This document shows positions 7,574 through 13,816 of a stretch of DNA of 64,000 bases, one piece after another. Positions within the stretch are counted from its first letter, which is position 1, and every line of letters starts with the position of its first letter. Origin of the DNA: Poriferisodalis sp965208895. Its GTDB lineage: Bacteria > Actinomycetota > Acidimicrobiia > Acidimicrobiales > Poriferisodalaceae. The notes under the pieces are model-generated. The model had not been told where the DNA came from, made no database searches, and was given only the letters and a program-made list of their open reading frames with translations. The DNA is taken from contig NZ_OZ242363.1 in assembly GCF_965208895.1 (NCBI RefSeq), positions 3,410,001 to 3,474,000 of the forward strand, read 5' to 3'. Position numbers and translations under genes: made by a program.

Positions 7574-7990
7574 ATGCTCGGCGACGCTCGCGCAAGGGCT
7601 GGGGGAGCCCCGACCAGGGTGGCGAACGCCATCCTGAGGGGCGTCAGCGAAGCAGCGAAACGAATCGCCACACTCGCCTTCGAGCAGACCATCGAGCACC
7701 CCTGCGATGACATTTGGGACGACCTCACCAAATGGGGGGAGGACACCTACTGGAACCTCGACACGACCGAGCCTACGGACGACGGTAAAGACGGCGGCGA
7801 CGACGCGGCCGACGAGAACTCGGCGGGCAGCTACTGCGGCCCGTGGACAGCGTTCGCGTGGCACCCGGATCGCGGCGGGGTCACTTTGTTCGTGAACGGT
7901 GCCGGACACAGCCAGTACCAAAGCAGCTGCGACAACCGAGCATGGGCCATCGAGCAATGCCAAGCGGCCCTCGCCGGCCTCGGCCAATGA
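7574..7990 (+). CDS. Second copy of the C-terminal module on a short protein (T2)
   Basis: The 138-residue frame has a helical N-terminus (VANAILRGVSEAAKRIATLA), a Trp/Asp-rich stretch (DDIWDDLTKWGEDTYWNL), an acidic linker (DDGKDGGDDAAD) and the ENSAGSYCGPWTAFAW to AALAGLGQ tail, nearly identical to T1 with a few changes (Tyr to Cys in SSCDNRAW). There is no signal peptide, so it may be a 5'-truncated T gene or an orphan cassette donating C-termini by recombination. The start is uncertain. S3 begins 54 bp after the stop, the same spacing as T1-S1. Confidence 0.55.
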   Translation: MLGDARARAGGAPTRVANAILRGVSEAAKRIATLAFEQTIEHPCDDIWDDLTKWGEDTYWNLDTTEPTDDGKDGGDDAADENSAGSYCGPWTAFAWHPDRGGVTLFVNGAGHSQYQSSCDNRAWAIEQCQAALAGLGQ

Positions 7991-8032
7991 CCTGCGCCAG
8001 GATCGACCGTTCTGCCAATGAGCGACCCGAAC

Positions 8033-8038
8033 TACCCT
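8033..8038 (+). promoter_or_regulatory. Leaderless-type -10 box for S3
   Basis: TACCCT, GACACC, then ATG at 8045, as in S1 and S2. Confidence 0.6.
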
Positions 8039-8044
8039 GACACC

Positions 8045-8278
8045 ATGAGCGCCGGCGCTGAGACGACGACTACGCCGAACCCGAAAGAGAAAAGCGACAG
8101 TCGGGTTTGGACGCCCGGTTTTGTAGCGGTGGTCGTGCTGGCCAACCTCGTGCAATGGCTCACGGATTGGTCTTGGTGGGTGCTCTGGGCACCCGCGGCG
8201 GCCATCTCGGGCTGCATCCTCGTTTACGCATGGGCCAAGCGCCGCCGTGGGGCGGCGAGGGCGGCTGCGGCTCGTTAG
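8045..8278 (+). CDS. Small two-helix membrane protein (S3)
   Basis: The 77-residue protein begins MSAGAETTTTPN and has two hydrophobic helices (FVAVVVLANLVQWLTDWSWW and VLWAPAAAISGCILVYAW) and the basic tail AKRRRGAARAAAAR. It is closely similar along its length to S7 (12399), and the last 129 bp of the unit are almost identical between the two. S7 starts at the position of this second ATG, which supports 8045 over the upstream ATG at 8018. It is the partner of T2 by position. Confidence 0.65.
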   Translation: MSAGAETTTTPNPKEKSDSRVWTPGFVAVVVLANLVQWLTDWSWWVLWAPAAAISGCILVYAWAKRRRGAARAAAAR

Positions 8279-8337
8279 CGGCCTGTAGAGGCCGCCTGGG
8301 CGATGCTGGGCACGGTGACTTCCCGCCGGGACACTGC
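8209..8337 (+). repeat. 129-bp direct repeat, copy 1 (3' end of S3 plus downstream)
   Basis: From GGGCTGCATCCT to CACTGC this segment matches 12548-12676 with only a couple of differences and no indel. It includes the S-gene C-terminus, the stop-overlapping hairpin and ~40 bp beyond. A weaker third copy follows S1. Confidence 0.85.
8278..8295 (+). terminator. Hairpin overlapping the S3 stop codon
   Basis: GCGGCCT (8278-8284) and AGGCCGC (8289-8295) form a perfect 7-bp stem with a GTAG loop. There is no U-run; actinobacterial terminators often lack one. Confidence 0.5.
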
Positions 8338-8541
8338 TGCCCGCATCGCCGCCGGTGCCGCCAGCGAAATAGCGCGGTCTTTCACGCGCTCGCCAGCGCT
8401 GAGCTGCTTGACCGCGTCGCCGGCATGAGCGGCGGCGACCTCGTCCAGGCCGCAGCAGCACTCGCCGGCCGCCCGTGGCCATGAGGCGTGCTCGACGAAT
8501 AGTTCCAGAACCTGGTAGCGCACAATCACCCGCCGCCCCAC

Positions 8542-8733
8542 GTGGCCGACGAGAACTCGGCGGGTAACTACCGCGGCCCGTGGACATCGTTTGCGTTCCG
8601 GGGGCGCCCGGAACGCGGCGGGGTCACGCTGTTCGTGAACGGTGCCGGATACAGCCAGTACCAAGGCAGCTACGACAACCGAGCATGGGCGGCGGAACAA
8701 TGCCAAGCGGCCCTCGCCGGCCTCGGTCAATGA
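8542..8733 (+). CDS. Orphan C-terminal module (T3)
   Basis: From a GTG at 8542 this encodes 63 residues, almost only the module (ADENSAGNYRGPWTSFAF to AALAGLGQ). It differs from T1 by a two-residue insertion (FRGRPERGG) and loss of the first Cys. It has no signal peptide or upstream domain, and the 250 bp before it have no consistent frame. It is an orphan tail followed 54 bp later by S4, the typical layout of a recombination donor; it may not be translated. Confidence 0.5.
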   Translation: MADENSAGNYRGPWTSFAFRGRPERGGVTLFVNGAGYSQYQGSYDNRAWAAEQCQAALAGLGQ

Positions 8734-8787
8734 CCTGCGCAAGACCGACCGGTTCCGCAAATGAGCGCCACGTAGAATCTTGAGACC

Positions 8788-9027
8788 ATGAGCCAGACAC
8801 GCAGCCGTTACATCAGAAACCCAATCCCCGAGCGCTTCAAGATCGCACATATCATTTTTGGATTTCTCGCCGTCCTTGGGTTTGTCTTCCTCATAGTCCA
8901 GCTGCCGGGGTTGCTGTTTGGCAACTTTGTCGGAGTCGGCGTACTGCTGCTCTTCTGGTGCATCACCTACTTTCGGTGGGCCAAGCGCCGTCGTGAGGCC
9001 GCGAGAGAGGCAGCGGCCCAAGGCTGA
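8788..9027 (+). CDS. Small two-helix membrane protein (S4)
   Basis: The 79-residue protein has helices IIFGFLAVLGFVFLIVQLPG and GVGVLLLFWCITYF and the basic tail RWAKRRREAAREAAAQG. The family leader is present (ATG at 8761), but its frame hits TAG after four codons, so translation must start at 8788. A TAGAAT box lies nine bases before this ATG. It is the partner of T3 by position. Confidence 0.65.
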   Translation: MSQTRSRYIRNPIPERFKIAHIIFGFLAVLGFVFLIVQLPGLLFGNFVGVGVLLLFWCITYFRWAKRRREAAREAAAQG

Positions 9028-9032
9028 CACCA

Positions 9033-9065
9033 TGCCCACGAACGAACCCGGGCCTGTCGGACGCT
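9033..9065 (+). pseudogene. Start of a further S gene cut by IS110 (S5)
   Basis: Five bases after S4, GACACC-ATG begins MPTNEPGP, like the polar N-terminus of S2. The sequence then runs into the IS110 right end. I read it as an S gene interrupted by the insertion. Confidence 0.4.
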
Positions 9066-9071
9066 CCCTTG

Positions 9072-10157
9072 TCAAGCGGCGAGCGCGAATGGTTGTTTTC
9101 GGGCGGTTTCGTCGCGCCACATTCGTCGGATGACGCGGTTGGCGAGTTGGCGTTTGTGGGCTCGTCTGGCCTCACGTCGGGTTTTGCCTTCGCCGGCTTT
9201 TCTGGCGAGGTAGGCGATCGCTTCGGGCTGGCTGCGCTGCTGGGTGACCGACGCGATGTGCAGCACTGAGTTGATGCGCCGGTTGCCTCGGAAGTCGAGC
9301 CGGTGCTTGACGGGATCGCCGGCGCCTTCGCCCGAGGAGAGAGCGACGGCGCCGGTGCCGCACCAGCGGGCGAACTTGGACTCGCGGTCGAATCGGGTCG
9401 GGTCGCCGACCTCGCACAGCAGCGTCGCGGCTGAGATCGGGCCGATGCCTGGCTCGTCGCGCAAAGTGGTGCCGTGGTTGTCGAGCAGCTCGTCGATGAG
9501 ACGTTCCAGTCGGCGGATCTCGCTGCGGGCGGCACGGTCTTGGTCGATGAATGCCTGCATCCAGGCGAGCCGGTGCCGGCCCGCTGGGGTCGTGCATGTG
9601 TCGGGGTCGATCCCTTCGAGGCGGCGCAGCCGGGCTTCGATCTTGCCGCTGGTGGTGAGCTGGTCGCGTATCTCGGTGGGCAGCTTGGAGATCTGGTCGC
9701 CGACGTGGTGGAGCATCAAAGTGCGAGCAGCCACAAGGGTTCTGCGGTGTTCGAGCACCGCCTCGATCTCGGCCACGAGCGGGTCGTAGGCCTCCAGAGC
9801 CTGCACCGGTCCCAGCGTCGGCTCGGCCAGCAGCGCCCGTGCCGAGGCGACGGCGTCGACGGCGTCGGTCTTGCCCAGCCGCCGGCTGCGGCGCTGCGCC
9901 GCCGAGCGCGACGCTGGCACCTCGCGGGCGTCGAACCCGGCCGCGCACAACGCGATCGCGACGTGCGCCCCCCACTTGGCGGATCCCTCCACGCCGACCT
10001 GGCCGACGTCGTGAGCGTCGAGCAGGTCGATCGCGGCGCCGTAGCCGACGGCGGTGTTCGAGAACGTCTCGTGGACGAGCTCGACGCCGTGAGGGTCGAC
10101 GATCCCCACGGTGAAGGTGTCTTGGTGGGGGTCGATTCCCCCGACTGGCGGTGTCAT
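9072..10157 (-). CDS. IS110-family transposase (bridge-RNA-type recombinase)
   Basis: The 361-residue protein starts GGIDPHQDTFTVGIVD, a RuvC-like DEDD domain with candidate acidic residues in GIDPHQD, GVEGSAKWG and GKTDAVDA. After a coiled middle it has the Transposase_20 domain (LRDEPGIGPISAATLLCEVG, RRINSVLHIASVTQ) carrying the catalytic Ser expected there. Both domains are full length with no frameshift, so the enzyme looks active. IS110 recombinases use a structured RNA from the element's own non-coding end to choose donor and target DNA. Confidence 0.93.
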   Translation of the reverse strand: MTPPVGGIDPHQDTFTVGIVDPHGVELVHETFSNTAVGYGAAIDLLDAHDVGQVGVEGSAKWGAHVAIALCAAGFDAREVPASRSAAQRRSRRLGKTDAVDAVASARALLAEPTLGPVQALEAYDPLVAEIEAVLEHRRTLVAARTLMLHHVGDQISKLPTEIRDQLTTSGKIEARLRRLEGIDPDTCTTPAGRHRLAWMQAFIDQDRAARSEIRRLERLIDELLDNHGTTLRDEPGIGPISAATLLCEVGDPTRFDRESKFARWCGTGAVALSSGEGAGDPVKHRLDFRGNRRINSVLHIASVTQQRSQPEAIAYLARKAGEGKTRREARRAHKRQLANRVIRRMWRDETARKQPFALAA

Positions 10158-10345
10158 GCTGTGCTCCTGCTGGAAGTGATGTTCCGGTGGGTCCGGGAAC
10201 GGCAGGGGCGCTTCGTCACAACCGAGTCGAGACAGTCAGGCTCCCTTCAAGACAGGAGCGCTCCTGCCGGTCCCACGCTCGACGCGACAGGTCTGACAAC
10301 AGGCACAAGGCCAAAGGTTTGTGGAGTCATCGCCGAGCGCAGGAC
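10158..10345 (-). ncRNA. Candidate IS110 bridge RNA region
   Basis: This is the non-coding part between the transposase start and the presumed element end. It is where IS110-group elements encode the bridge RNA. It contains an exact 14-bp palindrome CAGGAGCGCTCCTG (10253-10266) and other GC-rich stems. The loops that would pair with donor and target DNA cannot be assigned by eye. Confidence 0.4.
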
Positions 10346-10347
10346 CG

Positions 10348-10398
10348 GACCGTAACCCCCTGGCTGGAGGCCCCGGCGACATCAACAGTGACACTCGG
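10348..10398. repeat. 51-bp repeat, copy 1
   Basis: GACCGTAACCCC...CAACAGTGACACTCGG recurs at 13686-13736 with a few substitutions. It lies between the IS110 and IS256 elements. Copy 1 is cut at its right end by the IS256 left end. Confidence 0.8.
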
Positions 10399-11776
10399 AA
10401 AGTTTGTGTAAATGGCGTGGTCTGAGGGTCCCTGGCTGGGTGCTGGGGGCCGGGAAGGATCATGTCTGCGGCTGATCAGAATATGCCGGCGAGCGATGCC
10501 GTCGGCGAGACGGCGATGAAGGACTGGGCCGAGTTCTTGGTGGCCCAGGCACGCGCGGACGGCGCGGGTGCTGACCGGCGACGGCGGCTTGTTGACCGGG
10601 CTGGTGCGCCAGGTGCCCCCGGACCGGTCTCGAGGTCGAGATGAGCGAGCATCTGGGCTATGAGCGTCACGCTGTTGAGGGCCGCGGGTCGGGCAACTCG
10701 CGCAACGGATCGACTCCCAAGACTGTCAAGACCGAGATCGGCGAGGTCGAGCTGGCGGTGCCGCGTGATCGTGCGGGCACGTTCGAGCCGGTGACGGTGC
10801 CCAAGCACCGGCGCCGTCTCGACGGGCTGTCGGGCAATGTGATCAGTCTCTATGGGTAGGGGCTCACCACCGGCGAGATCCAGGACCACCTGGCTGAGAT
10901 CTATGACACCTCGGTGAGCCGGGAGACGATCTCGAAGATCACCGCCGGGATCGTGGCTGACATGGCGGCGTGGCAGAACCGGCCCCTCGATCCGGTCTAT
11001 GCGGTGCTGGGTTCGACGCGATCGTCGTCAACGCCTGCGACTCCCAGGTCGCGAACAGGCCCGTGTATGTCGCCATAGGCGTGGATCTTCAAGGAGAACG
11101 CGACGTCTTGGGCATGTGGCTGGGCCCATCGGGCGGCGAGGGCGCCACCCAGTGGGCGACGATGCTGACCGAGCTGAGAAACCGCGGCCTCGCCGACGCG
11201 TTGATCGTGTGCTGCGACGGCCTGCGGGGCCTGCCCGAGTCGATCCGGGCGACTTGGCCCGAAGCGACGGTTCAGACTTGCGTCGTTCACATGGTCCGCA
11301 ACAGCCTGCGGTACGCGTCCCGCAAGCACTGGAGCCAGATCACCCGAGCGATGCGAGAGATCTACACGTCTGCGACCGTCGAGGCCGCCGAAGCCCGCTT
11401 CGAGGCGTTCGCCGGCGACTGGGAGGACACCTACCCCGCCATGATCCGGTCGTGGCGCAACTCCTGGGACGAGTTCGTGCCGTTCCTGGAGTTCCCGCCC
11501 GAGCTGCGCCGAGTCGTGTACACCACAAACGCCATAGAAAGCCTCAACGCCCGCTTCCGACGGGCCGTCAGGCATCGAGGGCACTTCCCAAACGAACAAG
11601 CCGCCATGAAAGTTCTCTATCTTGTCGCCACGGCTCGACGAAAGAACCGAACCAACCTCACCGGCAAGACCAACGGCTGGAAAGCAATCCTCAACGCGCT
11701 CACCGTGCACTACGGCGACCGGATCGCCGACCACATCCGATGAACACCACCACGACCGGATACACAGAAATTCCGA
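10395..11776 (+). mobile_element. IS256-family insertion sequence (decayed)
   Basis: Imperfect terminal inverted repeats are visible: TCGGAAAGTTTGTGTA at 10395-10410 and TACACAGAAATTCCGA at 11761-11776 (its complement is TCGGAATTTCTGTGTA). Between them lies a broken Mutator-type transposase. No target duplication is obvious. The right end lies inside the reading frame of T4. Confidence 0.75.
10462..11743 (+). pseudogene. IS256-family transposase, broken by frameshifts and a stop
   Basis: The protein can be followed in pieces: MKDWAEFLVAQARADG in one frame, EMSEHLGYERHAVEG in another from about 10620, a TAG at 10857 where LYAKGLTTGEI is expected (AAG to TAG), then GLTTGEIQDHLAEIYDTSVS. A shift near 11010 leads into the long C-terminal part (IVCCDGLRGLPESIRATWPE, VYTTNAIESLNARFRRAVR) with the DDE domain. 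There are at least three frameshifts and one nonsense codon. It cannot make an active transposase. Confidence 0.88.
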
Positions 11777-12081
11777 CAGGCCCGCCGCCGGACGACGACG
11801 CCGACAACGACGGCGACGACACCGACGACAGCGACGACAGCGGCGAGACTGACGACAGTGACGAGACTGACGACAGCGACGACAGTGACGACAGTGACGA
11901 CAGCGATGACGCCCAGGACTCACCTGGCGACGGCGACTCAGACGGACCCACAGACGACGACTACCGCCAAGCACTGGACGAATTCGACAAGACCGGAGAC
12001 ATCGACGCGCTGACAGACTTCCTCAACCAATGGGTCTGCCACCACGGCGACGGCACCCCGACATCAGGAACCTGCGAATGA
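11740..12081 (+). pseudogene. 5'-truncated T gene with acidic linker and different C-terminus (T4)
   Basis: The 113-residue frame starts with an ATG inside the IS256 transposase stop, and its first ~12 codons belong to the IS end. After that come an Asp/Ser-rich linker (repeats of DDSDDS, 11790-11910) and a short tail (DYRQALDEFDKTGDIDALTD then FLNQWVCHHGDG) unlike the T1-T3 module. The N-terminal part, including any signal peptide, was lost to the insertion. S6 follows, with only 23 bp to its ATG. It shows that acidic linker plus variable tail plus S gene is a repeated theme. Confidence 0.6.
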
Positions 12082-12092
12082 GCGCCGCTCGC

Positions 12093-12098
12093 TACTCT
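12093..12098 (+). promoter_or_regulatory. Leaderless-type -10 box for S6
   Basis: TACTCT, then GAACCC, then ATG at 12105; same spacing as the other S genes. Confidence 0.55.
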
Positions 12099-12104
12099 GA
12101 ACCC

Positions 12105-12365
12105 ATGGACCAAGACACGACATCGGCGCCGAACCAGCGCGACTTCTGGACGTTTGACCGCCGCAGCGTCATACTCGGAGTGTTGGCTGGAATCGGTGCC
12201 ATCGCGGCATCGATTCTTTCATATTCGGTATCCGACTGGCTAGACGTTTGGCCCGGCGGCTGGATCGCTCATCTCGTACATTGGCTGGCAATCTGCATTC
12301 TATGGGTCATGGTCATTCGGTGGCTTCGGCAACGACGCGACTGGGTATCGAGGCTGCCGAGATGA
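12105..12365 (+). CDS. Small two-helix membrane protein (S6)
   Basis: The 86-residue protein has helices VILGVLAGIGAIAASILSYS and WIAHLVHWLAICILWVMVI and the basic end RWLRQRRDWVSRLPR. An in-frame ATG at 12078, overlapping the T4 stop as ATGA, would add MSAARYSEP, the family leader. It is divergent from S3 and S7, as expected if it pairs with the different tail of T4. Confidence 0.6.
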   Translation: MDQDTTSAPNQRDFWTFDRRSVILGVLAGIGAIAASILSYSVSDWLDVWPGGWIAHLVHWLAICILWVMVIRWLRQRRDWVSRLPR

Positions 12366-12398
12366 TCGGGTCCAAGGGTTAGCGGTCGTAGTGGACCC

Positions 12399-12617
12399 AT
12401 GAGCACCGGCACGCTGCCCACCCCAAATAAGAAAGGCCACATTTGGGCTTGGGCACCGACCATTGTCTTGCTCGTCGCGCTGCCCAATCTCATGGAATGG
12501 CTCAATTGGTCTCGGTGGATATTGACCGCCCCTGCTGCGGCCGTTGCGGGCTGCATCCTGGTTTACGCATGGGCCAAGCGCCGCCGTGGGGCGGCGAGGG
12601 CGGCTGCGGCTCGTTAG
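12399..12617 (+). CDS. Small two-helix membrane protein (S7)
   Basis: The 72-residue protein (MSTGTLPTPNKKGHIWAWAP onward) matches S3 through both helices and ends in the same AGCILVYAWAKRRRGAARAA tail. It has no T gene before it, only 33 bp after S6. It lacks the leader ATG, so it fixes the family start at the second ATG. Its -10 box is not clear (TAGTGG at 12389). Confidence 0.6.
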   Translation: MSTGTLPTPNKKGHIWAWAPTIVLLVALPNLMEWLNWSRWILTAPAAAVAGCILVYAWAKRRRGAARAAAAR

Positions 12618-12676
12618 CGGCCTGTAGAGGCCGCCTGGGCGATGCTGGGCACGGTGACTTCCCGCCGGGGCACTGC
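12548..12676 (+). repeat. 129-bp direct repeat, copy 2 (3' end of S7 plus downstream)
   Basis: This is the partner of 8209-8337, the same length and nearly identical. Recombination between the two copies would delete about 4.3 kb, including both IS elements. Confidence 0.85.
12617..12634 (+). terminator. Hairpin overlapping the S7 stop codon
   Basis: GCGGCCT-GTAG-AGGCCGC, identical to the S3 hairpin. Confidence 0.5.
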
Positions 12677-12693
12677 CAATGAGCGACCCGCAC

Positions 12694-12699
12694 TACCCT
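12694..12699 (+). promoter_or_regulatory. Leaderless-type -10 box for S8
   Basis: TACCCT, GAACCC, then ATG at 12706. Confidence 0.55.
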
Positions 12700-12705
12700 G
12701 AACCC

Positions 12706-12951
12706 ATGAGCGCCGACGCTGAGACGACGACTACGCCGAAGCCGTGTAGGAGCTTCTGGCGGCGGAGTTTTTGGAGTTATCTGTCGTGCGTCGGGGTGCT
12801 GGTTTACTATTCCTTCGGCCGGTTCGATACCCCTTGGCTGTCGCTCTCAGGGTGGCAGATCGGGTTGATCCTCGCCGTTGTCGCCGTTGTCGCCATCGTC
12901 TACGACCGAGCCAAAACGCGGCGGCGCGACGCCGAGGCGGCCGGCCGTTAG
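12706..12951 (+). CDS. Small two-helix membrane protein (S8)
   Basis: The 81-residue protein starts MSADAETTTTPKP, like S3. Helices are YLSCVGVLVYYSFG and WQIGLILAVVAVVAIVY, with the basic end DRAKTRRRDAEAAGR. An upstream in-frame ATG at 12679 would add MSDPHYPEP. It follows S7 directly and has no T gene of its own. Confidence 0.6.
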   Translation: MSADAETTTTPKPCRSFWRRSFWSYLSCVGVLVYYSFGRFDTPWLSLSGWQIGLILAVVAVVAIVYDRAKTRRRDAEAAGR

Positions 12952-13163
12952 CGGACCTTGCGGGCGCTCGATGTCGGGTCTGCCGTCAGGAGCGCCTGCG
13001 GGCCTCGGCACGCCCTCAGGCGATGTATGGCCGCACATCAGCGCCCGCTGAGGCGTGCTCGGCGCCGTGGCCGTGAAAGGTGATGCGCGCCCCGCGCGTT
13101 TGCATCGCGCTTCACGATCCGTCGACCCCAGGGCAAGCAGCGCACCCAGCACGCCATCACGGC

Positions 13164-13210
13164 CCAGGCGATGCACGTCCCCAGGCGATGCACGTCCCCA
13201 GGCGATGCAC
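13164..13210. repeat. 17-bp tandem repeat, about 2.8 copies
   Basis: CCAGGCGATGCACGTCC starts at 13164, 13181 and 13198; the third copy changes after GCAC and runs into the 45-bp element. Confidence 0.85.
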
Positions 13211-13685
13211 GGTCGCATATCAGCACCGGCGAGGCGTGCTCGACCCGCTGGCGATCCCCGACGGCCAAGCCTGCCGACGGCCGCAGAATGAAGCCGAAGG
13301 TCTCCAGAACAGAATAGACCTCAATCGAGCGCCCGCCGAGGTGCTCGATGTGCTGAATGGCCGAGGCCGCCAATGGGTTTAGTCGCCGCCGGGTTGACCC
13401 GCCGATCTGTGTCGAGCTGGACGCCAGGCAACACAGCCTCAACCGCAGAACCTGCATAGCTACTGACAGCACGACTTCGGCGCTGCGCTGCCGTCAAAGC
13501 GTCGCCGTCGGTGTCGATAGAGGCCCCGAACAGGCGCATCGAGCGTCGACTAGACGCAACCCCGCGAGCCGAAACAGCCTCGATATCTGCCACCGAGGCC
13601 CGAAAACGGCCGCCAAACACGCCCAGCCGCCGATTTCGGCGGTTCGCTGGACCTACGCCCCGCCGAAAAACGCCGGTCTAGGCCT

Positions 13686-13736
13686 GACCGTAACCCCCTG
13701 GCTGGGAGCCCCGGCAACATCAACAGTGACACTCGG
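13686..13736. repeat. 51-bp repeat, copy 2
   Basis: It matches 10348-10398. Here the frame reads on as NPLAGSPGNINSDTRVCLVE then VAMFAQIGDVIVELREIAEP to a stop near 13834, so the repeat may be a shared protein or element end. Confidence 0.75.
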
Positions 13737-13816
13737 GTATGTCTTGTTGAGGTTGCCATGTTCGCGCAAATCGGCGATGTAATCGTCGAATTACGCGAGA
13801 TTGCCGAACCGCAAGC

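Larger units (their letters stand above)
9050..10345 (-). mobile_element. IS110-family insertion sequence (ends approximate)
   Basis: It contains an intact DEDD transposase on the minus strand and about 190 bp of non-coding sequence before its start. IS110 elements lack long terminal repeats, so the exact ends are not visible; the estimates rest on interruption of S5 on the left and on the repeat beginning at 10348 on the right. Confidence 0.65.
12952..13757. other. Degenerate repeat-rich region after the S array
   Basis: There is no gene with a recognisable domain. Visible are two copies of a 45-bp element (13017-13061 and 13198-13243, CAGGCGATG...CATATCAGC...GAGGCGTGCTCG), a 17-bp tandem repeat (13164-13210) and the second 51-bp repeat (13686-13736). 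It looks like decayed cassette or IS debris. Confidence 0.55.

Noticed and set aside
6972..7637. 221-residue protein before T2
   Set aside because: Composition is Arg/Ala/Pro-biased, it overlaps the T2 start in another frame and has no recognisable domain.
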